Under the pieces are notes generated by a model. That model saw only the letters and a program-made list of their open reading frames with translations. It made no database searches and was not told where the DNA came from. Source: Gallionella sp. (GTDB lineage Bacteria; Pseudomonadota; Gammaproteobacteria; Burkholderiales; Gallionellaceae). Taken from it: a DNA stretch of 64,000 nucleotides. Positions 18,411-27,337 of the stretch are shown in pieces (positions within the stretch are counted from its first letter, which is position 1; every line of letters begins with the position of its first letter). The position numbers and the translations under genes are program-made. The DNA lies in assembly GCA_030653355.1 (NCBI GenBank), contig JAURZN010000095.1, positions 1-64,000 of the forward strand, read 5' to 3'.

Positions 18411-18625
18411 CGGATATCCTTTCTCTTGAGTGGGTTGGAGACCTCATGAACGCTTCGTCCGGGCGGAATAGCAAGTTCAAACTCGCTCTCTAATTCCATG
18501 GTTTCTGGCTGATGCGATCTTGGCTCACGCGTGCGTGCAATGCCGCGTGCCAGCAACGTGGCGACCTCCTGCCTGCGCTGTTCCGAGGTCATCCGGTCGG
18601 GTGGGGTTTGGTTCACATCCATCAT
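18407..18625 (-). CDS. Small protein at the head of the recombinase cassette
   Basis: A 72-residue hydrophilic protein with MTSEQRRQEVATLLARGIAR near residue 12, a pattern often seen in short ORFs before DUF2924. Its stop overlaps the DUF2924 start by 4 bases, making the fourth gene of a fully overlapping leftward operon. No functional motif was recognised. Start ATG 18625 or the second ATG 18622 are both possible. Confidence 0.6.
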   Translation of the reverse strand: MMDVNQTPPDRMTSEQRRQEVATLLARGIARTREPRSHQPETMELESEFELAIPPGRSVHEVSNPLKRKDIR

Positions 18626-18775
18626 TGGTTAGCACTCCTGTTCTGTCCAACTGTTTCGATGCAGAAATTGTGCAACGACAGGGGCTGAAATCCGGCGAGG
18701 GAATTTCAAACAGCTGCGAACGGATGCGGGCTATTGCGAAAAAGATATGAAGATTTTTTAGCAGGATGATTATTT

Positions 18776-18804
18776 TTGACGAGAGAACGAACGTTCTTTA
18801 GAAT
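18776..18804 (+). promoter_or_regulatory. Strong predicted early promoter with GAAC-N4-GTTC operator
   Basis: TTGACG (18776-18781) and TAGAAT (18799-18804) are 17 bases apart. The spacer contains AGAACGAACGTTCT (18784-18797), a dyad that fits the GAAC-N4-GTTC form of LexA boxes known from Gram-positive bacteria. It would drive the rightward phage operon from 18884, with a leader of about 75 bases. A repressor here would block the promoter directly. The rest of 18626-18883 shows no gene. Confidence 0.6.
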
Positions 18805-18883
18805 AATACCTTCAAAAAATCACTCGTTTCGCAGAGCAATTAGAAAAACATCCATCTCAATTCGATGATAAGGATCACTGCCG

Positions 18884-20125
18884 ATGAAAATCTTCAACCC
18901 ACGCCATTTCCTCCGGCACATCTCGATGCCGACGCTGCGCGAATTCACCGAAGCGCACGTGCTGCATGCCCGCTTGAATATCGACTGGGAACAGCCACCC
19001 GAAACCCTGCCCACACAACTGGCTGATGCGGTCGAGGCACTGGATGCGTCGCTGCCCAATTTAGACCTACCTGCCGCCGAACGTGAGGCAATCGGCCACG
19101 ACATCCATATCTGGTACGACGATCTGCGCCGTGCGCACATGATGTCGAACGGTCTGGCGATCAAAGAATTTCAGGTGGCCTGCAATGGCGATGCCGTGGT
19201 GGAAGCCGCCTTCGCCTCGCGTGACGAACGTGAAAAAGCCCTCTGGATGATGGCATTCCGAGACAAGGCGTTTCGCGATGCCGAACTACACATCGCGTTT
19301 CAGGCAAAAACCAACGGCAAGTATTGGAAGAAACATCGCATCCAGCCGGGCCTCGATCCAACCCGCGATCGCGCGAAACTGGAAGCCTTCTGTCATGAAG
19401 TCGCCAAGCTTTACAAAAAAGTCGGTGCGGGTGATGGCACCCACATCGAGATCAGTGAACGCGCCGCTGATGGCAGCATCCAGTTGGCCATCTATGTCGA
19501 AGGCCCGGTGACAGCCATTGCCCACTTTAGCGAGAACCATTTCAAACGCATCACCACCCGCATCGCACTGGAAACTGCGCTGGTCTACCACCCCGACTCC
19601 GGGTTTGTGGAAACGATCGTCAAAGGTGGTGCTGCCAACCATACTGCCGTCCTCCAGTTGTTCGGCAAGCATGTGGTCGAGAAGGAAATCGCGCCCGAGG
19701 CGATCGAGAAGGCACGATTCAAACTCAATGCGCTGCGTGACGGCATGCTGGAACCGTTTGATGACTGGTCGGTTCACGGAGTCGAAAAGGTTCGGCTGCG
19801 CCGCGCGCGTTTCAGCCCCAATGGCAGCACCGGTATTTCCTTCGAGGTTGAAGCGCCTCCGGCCAAGGATCAGGACGATGCCATCAAGCTCGCACTCGAG
19901 AATCTCAAAATCCAGCACACCTTCGAAGCCGAATACAACCTGATCCGTGCCTGCCTCATGGTTTACCCGCTGACCTCGGCAGATCAAAAAATCACGCATT
20001 TCAGCTTCGACGTGAGTTCGACTGGGTCGTCCACCATCAAAAATCTATCCGCGCACAATCAGCAGATCGCCAACATCGTCTTGCAGGCGCTGAATGTCAT
20101 CGAGGCCGACGAGGTGCCTGCATGA
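18884..20125 (+). CDS. Uncharacterised phage early protein
   Basis: A 413-residue soluble protein, first gene of the rightward phage operon. No enzymatic motif was recognised. Seen are an N-terminal segment typical of a conserved hypothetical (MKIFNPRHFLRHISMPTL), mixed alpha/beta character throughout, and a C-terminal stretch with LSAHNQQIANIVLQALNVIEA. The stop overlaps the next start by 4 bases, so the two proteins may act together. Position after the recombinase cassette and before the replication genes suggests a regulatory or establishment role, not proven. Confidence 0.6.
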   Translation: MKIFNPRHFLRHISMPTLREFTEAHVLHARLNIDWEQPPETLPTQLADAVEALDASLPNLDLPAAEREAIGHDIHIWYDDLRRAHMMSNGLAIKEFQVACNGDAVVEAAFASRDEREKALWMMAFRDKAFRDAELHIAFQAKTNGKYWKKHRIQPGLDPTRDRAKLEAFCHEVAKLYKKVGAGDGTHIEISERAADGSIQLAIYVEGPVTAIAHFSENHFKRITTRIALETALVYHPDSGFVETIVKGGAANHTAVLQLFGKHVVEKEIAPEAIEKARFKLNALRDGMLEPFDDWSVHGVEKVRLRRARFSPNGSTGISFEVEAPPAKDQDDAIKLALENLKIQHTFEAEYNLIRACLMVYPLTSADQKITHFSFDVSSTGSSTIKNLSAHNQQIANIVLQALNVIEADEVPA

Positions 20126-21087
20126 GTCAGTCACAGTGTGATGCCACAGCACTCCTTTGCCGCCTGCTGGATAGCACCAAGCCTAAAATCAATGGGCTGA
20201 CGCTGTGCAGCGGCGAGCATGCCAATGCCGGACAGCAATTGCTGCGCGAACGCGTGCTGGTGATCGGCACCCCGCTTGACTGGGTGACTTGCTCCGAGTG
20301 CGGCATCGAAACTGCGCGCGTCGTGCGCGAACTGGCGCATGACCACATCCTGCTGTTATGTCCGGAATGCGGTGAGGTCAGTGCGCCGCGTCGCCTGCGC
20401 GAGACATTCAAGCCCAGCCTGCCCAAACTGATAGCCGCCCTGCAGCTCGGACTCGGCCTGTCACCCACCGGTGCAAAACCCATCGAACCGGAAATCTGCT
20501 GGCGGCTGGGCACCACCGAGCCCACACGCGGCAAACCGGTCACATGGTATTTCGCGCGCCACCTGCATCAGCCCAAGGTCGCGCAGTACCTGCGGGAACA
20601 GATCAAACTGGACAAGGCCATCCAGTCCTGCCGAATCATCACCTGCAGCGAATTGCCGTTGCCGGACGGCTCTCCCCTGACTGGACTGAATGTCGCCAAC
20701 TTGGCCACACTCGCGCGCATCAGTCAGAGCAAATTTGAGTTTTTTGCAGATCGGCTGACAGCACCTGGACCGCAAGTCCCCGAAGAAGCCACACCGGGAA
20801 CATCCCTGAAATATGTGGATGCGCAGGCCAAGGTCTATATCGACGGGCAGGCCTATGACTTGGAACCACGGCACCGGTCCATTCTGCTGGCACTGATGAA
20901 CGACCTCGACCACGAGATGGACAAGGGTGCACTCAAATCAGCGTGCGGCTCGGAATCACAGCGTTTTTCTCCGAGCAAGGAGTTCGACCGAATCCCGGTT
21001 GTGTATCAGACTTTCATCCGATATCTGCGTGGTGACGAGCGCTATGCATTGATCATTCCTGAAGAGGATCAGCACTGGCTGCACTGA
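20122..21087 (+). CDS. Uncharacterised zinc-finger phage protein
   Basis: A 321-residue protein coupled to the previous gene. A four-cysteine zinc-binding site is visible (CSECG near residue 52 and CPECG near residue 77). The C-terminal half contains YIDGQAYDLEPRHRSILLALM, which resembles the start of a winged-helix DNA-binding domain, and may therefore be a regulator. It is followed by a strong terminator, so the two-gene unit 18884-21087 ends here. Function unknown. Confidence 0.55.
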   Translation: MSQSQCDATALLCRLLDSTKPKINGLTLCSGEHANAGQQLLRERVLVIGTPLDWVTCSECGIETARVVRELAHDHILLLCPECGEVSAPRRLRETFKPSLPKLIAALQLGLGLSPTGAKPIEPEICWRLGTTEPTRGKPVTWYFARHLHQPKVAQYLREQIKLDKAIQSCRIITCSELPLPDGSPLTGLNVANLATLARISQSKFEFFADRLTAPGPQVPEEATPGTSLKYVDAQAKVYIDGQAYDLEPRHRSILLALMNDLDHEMDKGALKSACGSESQRFSPSKEFDRIPVVYQTFIRYLRGDERYALIIPEEDQHWLH

Positions 21088-21115
21088 CTCCGCTTCAATC
21101 CCCATCTTCCTCCAT

Positions 21116-21150
21116 AACCCGGCATTGGCCTCAGCCAATCCGGGTTTTTT
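21116..21150 (+). terminator. Intrinsic terminator after the first early unit
   Basis: CCCGG and CCGGG enclose an inner ATTGGC/GCCAAT stem with a short loop, followed by six Ts (21145-21150). It separates 18884-21087 from the recombination genes. Just downstream GATTCC-GA-GGAATC (21184-21197) is a possible operator, and GTTTGAGGAA occurs twice nearby. Confidence 0.85.
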
Positions 21151-21302
21151 GTTATTTGTTCGCACGAATCGAGTTTGAGGAACGATTCCGAGGAATCTGC
21201 GGAATGGTTTGAGGAATCTCGCTTGAGAAATTCGCTTTACCGGTTGGCGGCACTCGTCGAGTACCCGAAACCGGTGACATCGAAACCATCAAGGAGACTC
21301 AA

Positions 21303-21521
21303 ATGCAGCAACAAGTCAGACACCTCAATCAAGGTGAACTCGCCACGCGCTGGGATTGCAGCGAAGCATCACTCGAGCGTTGGCGCTCGGAGGGCATCGG
21401 CCCCGTGTTCATGAAACTGCACGGTCGCGTGCTCTATCGCATCGAGGATATCGAAAGCTACGAGCAGCAATGCCTGCGCAGCGGCACCTCGAAACCGCTG
21501 GTCACGGGAGGTGCAGCATGA
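21303..21521 (+). CDS. AlpA/excisionase-like HTH protein
   Basis: A 72-residue protein with a MerR/excisionase-type helix-turn-helix: LNQGELATRWDCSEASLERW, then YRIEDIESYEQ typical of the family's wing and final helix. Such proteins regulate phage genes or act as recombination directionality factors. It begins the second rightward operon, preceded by AAGGAGA-like Shine-Dalgarno sequence, and overlaps the next gene by 4 bases. With a serine recombinase nearby, a directionality role is possible but unproven. Confidence 0.72.
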   Translation: MQQQVRHLNQGELATRWDCSEASLERWRSEGIGPVFMKLHGRVLYRIEDIESYEQQCLRSGTSKPLVTGGAA

Positions 21522-22003
21522 GCCATCTCACCCTCACGCCTTCCACGCTGCCGGACCTGTCAGTCAGCCAACTGGCGGCCCTGTCGCAACAGGAATTGCA
21601 GGAATTCGACATCTCGCTGGCGCTGCTTGCGACTTGGGTGAAGTTGTCCCGTGATCGCCTCAACACCGCACTTGAACAACGCTATGGCGAACAGGCGCGT
21701 AGTGCTCTGCTGGAATCGGGACGCGATTTCGGTGTAACGCATCTGTCCGATGATCAACTGCGTGTGACCTACGAATTGCCCAAGCGCGTGTCGTGGGATC
21801 AGGCACAACTCTCCAAGATCGCCGAGCGCATCGTTGCTGCCGGGGATCGCATTCAGGATTACATGGATGTCGACCTGTCGGTGTCGGAGTCGCGTTTCAA
21901 CAACTGGCCGCCCGCACTCAAGGAACAGTTTTCCGCCGCACGCACCGTGAAACCCGGTAAACCCGCCTTCCGTCTGGCACGCGTGGAAGGAGAATCAGCA
22001 TGA
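21518..22003 (+). CDS. Phage protein of the recombination operon
   Basis: A 161-residue protein starting at ATG 21518 (MSHLTLTPSTLPDL), overlapping the HTH gene and the ATPase gene by 4 bases each. It is rich in helices and charged residues, with GVTHLSDDQLRVTYELPKRV in the middle. Genes of this sort commonly accompany Sak4-type recombination modules, but I recognise no domain. An accessory role to the ATPase is inferred from tight coupling. Confidence 0.55.
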   Translation: MSHLTLTPSTLPDLSVSQLAALSQQELQEFDISLALLATWVKLSRDRLNTALEQRYGEQARSALLESGRDFGVTHLSDDQLRVTYELPKRVSWDQAQLSKIAERIVAAGDRIQDYMDVDLSVSESRFNNWPPALKEQFSAARTVKPGKPAFRLARVEGESA

Positions 22004-22821
22004 GCGGACTTCCCATCATCTCTGCCGAACAACGTCGCGCAGAAAAGCGTGGCGTGAAGATGGCCTTGCTTGGCAAGAGCGGGCTCGGAAAAACCTCCCA
22101 GCTCAAAACGCTGGGCATCGACAACACGCTGTTCATCGATCTGGAAGCGGGCGATCTGGCTGTTGCCGACTGGTCGGGCGACACCATCCGTCCGCGCACT
22201 TGGCCCGAGTTTCGCGATCTGGCGGTGTTTCTGGCTGGCCCCAATCCGGCACTGCCCGCCGAACTGCCCTTCTCACAAGCGCACTTCGATCACGTGTGTC
22301 AGCAGTACGGCGACCCGGCCAGTCTGGCCAAGTATCAAACCTATTTCTGCGACTCGATCACCGCCCTGTCACGCCTGTGCTTTACCTGGGCCAAGAGCCA
22401 GCCTGCGGCAATTTCGGAGCGCTCCGGCAAACCGGACAGCCGGGGTGCTTACGGATTGCTCGGACAGGAAATGATCACCGCACTCACCCACCTGCAGCAC
22501 GCACGCGGCAAGAACGTGGTGTTCGTCGCCATCCTCGACGAGAAGATTGATGACTTCAATCGCAAGGTGTTCATGCCACAGATCGAGGGTTCCAAGACCT
22601 CACTCGAACTGCCCGGCATCGTCGATGAGGTCGTGACGCTCGCCGAACTCAAAGCGGATGACGGCAGCAGTTATCGCGCCTTCGTCTGCCACACGCTCAA
22701 TCCATGGGGCTTCCCTGCCAAGGACCGGTCTGGCCGTCTGTCCATGCAGGAAGAACCGCATCTCGGACGACTGATCGCCAAGTGCGCAGCCGCCACCACA
22801 CCTCAATCTGACAAGGAGTAA
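22000..22821 (+). CDS. Sak4-like RecA-fold ATPase (AAA_24)
   Basis: A 273-residue ATPase with Walker A GKSGLGKTS at residues 25-33 and a D/E-rich hydrophobic strand FIDLEAGDL that is typical of phage nucleotide-binding proteins of the AAA_24 group. Sak4 proteins of this group promote single-strand annealing together with a phage SSB. The next gene encodes just such an SSB-like protein, and a Cas4-like nuclease follows, giving a complete recombination set. Confidence 0.78.
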   Translation: MSGLPIISAEQRRAEKRGVKMALLGKSGLGKTSQLKTLGIDNTLFIDLEAGDLAVADWSGDTIRPRTWPEFRDLAVFLAGPNPALPAELPFSQAHFDHVCQQYGDPASLAKYQTYFCDSITALSRLCFTWAKSQPAAISERSGKPDSRGAYGLLGQEMITALTHLQHARGKNVVFVAILDEKIDDFNRKVFMPQIEGSKTSLELPGIVDEVVTLAELKADDGSSYRAFVCHTLNPWGFPAKDRSGRLSMQEEPHLGRLIAKCAAATTPQSDKE

Positions 22822-22824
22822 GCC

Positions 22825-23430
22825 ATGAACTGGAATGATTTTAACGATGCCGAACAACAAACCTCATTCGACCTGATCCCGAAAGGGACGCTGGCAAAAG
22901 TACGCATGACGCTCAAGCCCGGCGGTCACGACGATGCATCCAAGGGGTGGACGGATGGCTATGCCACCGAGAGCTTCGATACCGGCTCGATTTATCTGGC
23001 CGCCGAATTCGTCGTGCTCGAAGGCGAATATGCCAAACGCAAGCTGTGGAGCAACATCGGCCTGCATTCTGCCAAGGGCGATGCATGGGCCAATATGGGA
23101 CGCACCTTCATCCGTGCGCTGCTCAATTCGGCTCATGGTGTGCAGCCTGCCGACCAGTCCCCTGAGGCACAGAAAGCCCGCCGCATTGACAGCTTCGCCG
23201 CCATCGACGGTATTGAGTTCGTCGCACGCATCGATGTCGAAAAAGATGCCAAGGGCGAGAACCGCAACATCGTCAAACAGGCCATCGAACCCGATCACAA
23301 GGATTACGCCCGTTTGATGGGAATGATGCCGAAGATCGGCAACCCATCCCAAGGTGGTCATTCCGGCTCAACCGCACAACCCGCTCCGCAACGCCCTGCC
23401 GCGACCGGCAAACCGGCGTGGGCGCAGTAA
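22825..23430 (+). CDS. SSB-like protein of the recombination module
   Basis: A 201-residue protein preceded by AAGGAG at good spacing. The core (FDLIPKGTLAKVRMTLKPGG, then YLAAEFVVLEGEYAKRKLW and GIEFVARIDVEKD) resembles the OB-fold DUF669-type single-strand binding proteins that partner Sak4 ATPases. The C-terminal 40 residues are proline-, glycine- and alanine-rich, like the flexible tail of SSB. It probably coats single-stranded DNA for annealing. Confidence 0.65.
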   Translation: MNWNDFNDAEQQTSFDLIPKGTLAKVRMTLKPGGHDDASKGWTDGYATESFDTGSIYLAAEFVVLEGEYAKRKLWSNIGLHSAKGDAWANMGRTFIRALLNSAHGVQPADQSPEAQKARRIDSFAAIDGIEFVARIDVEKDAKGENRNIVKQAIEPDHKDYARLMGMMPKIGNPSQGGHSGSTAQPAPQRPAATGKPAWAQ

Positions 23431-23439
23431 GGAGGGATC

Positions 23440-23922
23440 GTGAAATGCTGGATTTGTTCACGAGAGGCGCGTGGCTTTGGGATCACCGACACGCGCTATG
23501 CCATCGGCGATGCAAGACGCTATCCGGTGCGATGGGTGTTCTGTTCAAAGCGCTGTCAGGATGCATTTCATCGGTTCTACAGCGTGCGCGTCGAGGCAGA
23601 ACGCAAGGACGAGGAGATGCCCATGATTGATGCGACCGAATTCGAGCAGGCCGCCATTCGCGGATGCCTCAAGGCGTTCGGCAGCGCAGCGGGCGAGATC
23701 GGTTACGCCAAACCACTGGGCGACTACACCGAAGCAGAAGCCTTGCGGGTGATTGATGCCATCGTCACCTGTTTCGTCAATGCGATGGCCGATCGCTACG
23801 GGTCAACCGGCTTCAACTTCCCACCCGTTCGCGGGTTGGCTGAAGTAGTGCAGGACCCGTTCAGTGATCTAAAAAACGACCTGCCGTGGGAAGAAGGTAC
23901 TGCGCAGAAAGGCGGTGCGTGA
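23440..23922 (+). CDS. DUF6511-type cysteine-rich phage protein
   Basis: A 160-residue protein with a GTG start at 23440, decided by GGAGGG at 23431-23436. The N-terminal 45 residues hold CWIC and a later FCSKRCQDAFH, a likely zinc site of the kind I associate with DUF6511. The remainder is a compact helical domain. It overlaps the nuclease gene by one base. Function is unknown. Confidence 0.6.
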   Translation: MKCWICSREARGFGITDTRYAIGDARRYPVRWVFCSKRCQDAFHRFYSVRVEAERKDEEMPMIDATEFEQAAIRGCLKAFGSAAGEIGYAKPLGDYTEAEALRVIDAIVTCFVNAMADRYGSTGFNFPPVRGLAEVVQDPFSDLKNDLPWEEGTAQKGGA

Positions 23923-24677
23923 TGCTGGACTTCAATCACCGCCCCAAATTGCACGACCTGATCACCGCTCACATTGATGTTGCACTGGTGGCAGAACGCG
24001 CAGAGCAAACCCGTCGTACCTACCTCGGGGCCTCCCGCTTAGGCGTGGCATGTGACCGGGCGCTGCAGTACGAGTTTGCCGGAGCCCCTGCCGATCCAGG
24101 TCGTGATTTCGACGGGCGCGTGCTGCGCATCTTCGAGGTTGGGCATGTACTGGAAGATATGGCGATTCGCTGGCTGCGTCTGGCCGGATTCGACTTGCAT
24201 ACCCGCACGCGCTCTGGCGGCCAGTTTGGCTTCTCGGTTTGTGACGGTCTGATCCAAGGTCATGTGGACGGCATCGTCATGGGCGCACCGGATGATCTAG
24301 GCTGCAGCTTCCCGATGCTATGGGAGTGCAAAACCATGAACGCGCAGAACTGGCGGGATTGCGTAAAGCGCGGCGTGGCTGTCTCCAAACCGGTGTATGC
24401 CGCACAGATGGCGATCTACCAAGCCTACATGGAAGGAACGGTCGATGGCATCAGCCGCAACCCGGCACTGTTCACCGCGATCAACAAGGACACGCAGGAG
24501 ATCTGGTTTGAGCAGGTTGATTTCGATGCGGCACTGGCGCAGCGCGCATCCGATCGTGCCGTGAAGATCATCGCGGCCACCGAGCATGGCGAGTTGCTAC
24601 CGCGATCGTTCAACGATGCCACGCACTTCGAATGCAAGTTCTGTTCATGGCAGGAACGATGCTGGAGGTCGGCATGA
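23922..24677 (+). CDS. Cas4/RecB-like PD-(D/E)XK exonuclease
   Basis: A 251-residue nuclease. The active site is seen as GHVDGIVMG (Asp), then LWECKTMN (E-x-K), with QMAIYQAYM further on. Cysteines at GVACDR and in the C-terminal CKFCSWQERCW match the four Fe-S ligands of Cas4-type enzymes. In phages such nucleases resect ends for the single-strand annealing protein; here the Sak4-like ATPase and SSB-like protein are encoded just upstream. The start ATG 23922 overlaps the previous stop. Confidence 0.82.
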   Translation: MLDFNHRPKLHDLITAHIDVALVAERAEQTRRTYLGASRLGVACDRALQYEFAGAPADPGRDFDGRVLRIFEVGHVLEDMAIRWLRLAGFDLHTRTRSGGQFGFSVCDGLIQGHVDGIVMGAPDDLGCSFPMLWECKTMNAQNWRDCVKRGVAVSKPVYAAQMAIYQAYMEGTVDGISRNPALFTAINKDTQEIWFEQVDFDAALAQRASDRAVKIIAATEHGELLPRSFNDATHFECKFCSWQERCWRSA

Positions 24678-25018
24678 ACGCGGCCCTGATTCCGAAACCA
24701 TCGAGCAAGCCACCGGTGCCACTGATCGGCATGCGCGCCATCGAGCGGATGCTGTTGCGTCATGTGTTTGCGCCGGTGCCGGAAGCGAAGCTGATCGTGG
24801 CGGTGATTTGTCAGGGCATCGCCGATGCAGCTGCGGTCGAGGATTACACACGGCGCAGGGCGTATCAGTTTCTGCTGGGCAGTGATCTCGACCATCTCGC
24901 AGACCTCGTCGAACTCAACCCTGAATTCGTCAGGGAGGTGGCACGCCGAGCGCGCTATCTCACCACACAGAAAACGCCGAAACCTAAAAAACGAACCAGA
25001 AAGTCAGGTGCAAGATGA
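24674..25018 (+). CDS. Small phage protein before the primase
   Basis: A 114-residue protein whose ATG 24674 overlaps the nuclease stop as ATGA and whose stop overlaps the primase start. Helical, with VAVICQGIADAAAVEDYTRR and FLLGSDLDHLADLVELNPEF, and a basic C-terminus of lysines and arginines. No domain recognised. Its position suggests a replication accessory role. Confidence 0.55.
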   Translation: MNAALIPKPSSKPPVPLIGMRAIERMLLRHVFAPVPEAKLIVAVICQGIADAAAVEDYTRRRAYQFLLGSDLDHLADLVELNPEFVREVARRARYLTTQKTPKPKKRTRKSGAR

Positions 25019-27309
25019 TGGATTTCAACGATACAACGGCTCAACAGAGCCCAATCCGCGAGGCAGAACGCGAGGAGATTCGGCAGGCGTTGCTCGCCAG
25101 TCTAGAGTCGGTACTCTTCACGCTGTTTCCCGCTGGAAAAAAACGACACAACAAGCTCCACATCGGCGATGTGCTGGGCAGCCCCGGCGATAGTCTGGAG
25201 ATCGTACTCAGCGGTGAGAAGGCCGGTCTGTGGACCGACCGTGCAGAAGGCAGTGGCGGCGACATCTTCGATCTGATTGCTCGACACCATGGCTGCGATG
25301 CACACAACGATTTCGCTAGCGTCTTACAGCATGCGCGTGATCTTGTGGGACGCGCACCAGCCCTGCCTGCCCGCAAAACCAAACGCGAAGCGCCGGTCGA
25401 CGATCTCGGCCCTGCCACTGCCAAATGGGACTATCAGGATGCTGCTGGCAATCTGATCGCCGTGGTCTATCGCTACGACCCACCCGGTCGCCGCAAGGAG
25501 TTCCGGCCATGGGATGCCAAGCGTCGCAAGATGTCGCCACCCGATCCGCGCCCGCTCTACAACCAACCTGGCATTGCTGCATCCAGTTCCGTAGTGCTGG
25601 TCGAAGGCGAAAAATGTGCACAGGCACTAATTGCGATCGGCCTGTGCGCCACCACCGCGATGCACGGGGCCAAGGCTCCCGTCGATAAAACCGACTGGTC
25701 TCCACTCACTGGCAAGTCGGTCTCCCTCTGGCCGGACAAGGACAAACCGGGCTGGGAGTATGCGCAGTCAGCCTCGCAGGCTGTCTTGGCGGCTGGGGCA
25801 CTATCGTGCGTCATTCTGCTGCCACCCGAAGATCGCCCAGAAGGCTGGGATGCGGCAGACGCGATTGCCGAAGGCTTCGATGTTGCGGTCTTCATTGCCA
25901 GCGGCCCGCGCATTGAAATGCACCTGCCGGATGACGAGCATGAATCCGACGATACCGACGGTCAGGAGCAAACCGAGCAGACGGTATGGGGCACCGAGGA
26001 TGCACTGGCGCTTTCCTTCACCCGTCGCTATCAGCGCGACTGGCGTTATGTCGCGGCATGGGGCAAGTGGCTGATGTGGGACGGTCAGCGCTGGCGTACC
26101 GAGGACACCTTGGCGGCAACCGATCTGATCCGCCATGTCTGCCGCCATGCCGCAGTGCGTTCGGACAATCCCAGAGTGGCCGCCAAACTGGCCGGTTCAA
26201 GCACGATCGGTGGTGTGGAACGTCTTGCCCGTGCCGACCGTCGCCATGCGGGCAACACGGAAGAGTGGGATGCCGACATCTGGTTGCTGAACACGCCCGG
26301 AGGTGTCGTCGATCTGCGCACGGGACGAATGCGAGCGCATTGCAGGGAAGACCGGATGACCAAGATCACCACCGCCACGCCCAAGGGCGACTGCCCGACA
26401 TGGAAGGCGTTTTTGGCTGATGTGACCGGCAACGATCCAGAGCTGATGAGCTACCTGCAACGCATGGCGGGCTACGGCATGACCGGCGTCACCAGCGAAC
26501 ACGCGTTGTTCTTCCTGTACGGCACGGGAGCCAATGGCAAGAGCGTGTTCCTGAATGTCCTCTCCACGATTCTGGGTGACTACGCGGCAAATGCACCGAT
26601 GGACACCTTCATGGAAACACGCTCCGACCGGCACCCCACCGATCTGGCCGGATTGCGTGGAGCGCGTTTCGTGTCGGCGACCGAAACCGAACAGGGACGT
26701 CGCTGGAATGAATCCAAGATGAAGGAAATCACCGGTGGCGATCGGGTGTCCGCACGTTTCATGCGGCAGGATTTTTTTACGTTCATTCCACAATTCAAGC
26801 TCTTCATCGCGGGAAATCATAAACCGTCGATTCGCAATATCGACGAGGCGATGAAACGCCGCATGCATCTGGTGCCCTTCACCGTCACGATTCCGGCAGA
26901 ACGGCGTGACGGGAATCTGACCGTGAAGTTGCTCAGGGAACGCGACGGCATTCTGGCATGGATGCTCGAAGGTTGCCTTGCATGGCAAAAGGAAAAACTC
27001 ATTCGCCCCGAGAAAGTGATCGCCGCGACCGATGAGTATTTCGAAGCGGAAGACTCGATTGGCCGCTGGCTCGAGGAACGCTGTGTACGCAAAGACACGG
27101 CCAAATCTCTCACCGCAGAACTATTCAGCGACTGGAAACGTTGGGCTGACGATTCTGGTGAATTCGCGGGCTCACAGCGGCGCTTCTCCGATCTGCTGCT
27201 CACTCGTGGCTTGGAGAAGTGGCGCAACAACTCCGGCATACGCGGCTTTCAGGGTATCGGACTTCGGGAATTACCGACTGAGAGACGCGTTCCTTATGCA
27301 GAAAACTGA
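25015..27309 (+). CDS. Phage primase-helicase (D5 / P4 alpha type)
   Basis: A 764-residue fusion of a primase and an SF3 helicase. The N-terminal 160 residues carry an AEP/zinc-less primase-like part (GDVLGSPGDSLEIVLSGEK), the TOPRIM-like region has VVLVEGEKCAQAL near residue 195, and the D5_N region precedes the helicase. Walker A is YGTGANGKSVF near residue 503, followed by DLAGLRGARFVSATETEQG and FIAGNHKPSI with the sensor residues. It would prime and unwind phage DNA. A palindrome cluster lies directly downstream. Confidence 0.88.
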   Translation: MMDFNDTTAQQSPIREAEREEIRQALLASLESVLFTLFPAGKKRHNKLHIGDVLGSPGDSLEIVLSGEKAGLWTDRAEGSGGDIFDLIARHHGCDAHNDFASVLQHARDLVGRAPALPARKTKREAPVDDLGPATAKWDYQDAAGNLIAVVYRYDPPGRRKEFRPWDAKRRKMSPPDPRPLYNQPGIAASSSVVLVEGEKCAQALIAIGLCATTAMHGAKAPVDKTDWSPLTGKSVSLWPDKDKPGWEYAQSASQAVLAAGALSCVILLPPEDRPEGWDAADAIAEGFDVAVFIASGPRIEMHLPDDEHESDDTDGQEQTEQTVWGTEDALALSFTRRYQRDWRYVAAWGKWLMWDGQRWRTEDTLAATDLIRHVCRHAAVRSDNPRVAAKLAGSSTIGGVERLARADRRHAGNTEEWDADIWLLNTPGGVVDLRTGRMRAHCREDRMTKITTATPKGDCPTWKAFLADVTGNDPELMSYLQRMAGYGMTGVTSEHALFFLYGTGANGKSVFLNVLSTILGDYAANAPMDTFMETRSDRHPTDLAGLRGARFVSATETEQGRRWNESKMKEITGGDRVSARFMRQDFFTFIPQFKLFIAGNHKPSIRNIDEAMKRRMHLVPFTVTIPAERRDGNLTVKLLRERDGILAWMLEGCLAWQKEKLIRPEKVIAATDEYFEAEDSIGRWLEERCVRKDTAKSLTAELFSDWKRWADDSGEFAGSQRRFSDLLLTRGLEKWRNNSGIRGFQGIGLRELPTERRVPYAEN

Positions 27310-27337
27310 AACATACAACCAACTGATTTTATTGATA

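Noticed and set aside
21175..21414. 79-codon frame before the HTH gene
   Set aside because: It overlaps the HTH gene in another frame, lacks a ribosome binding site, and consists of spacer repeats.
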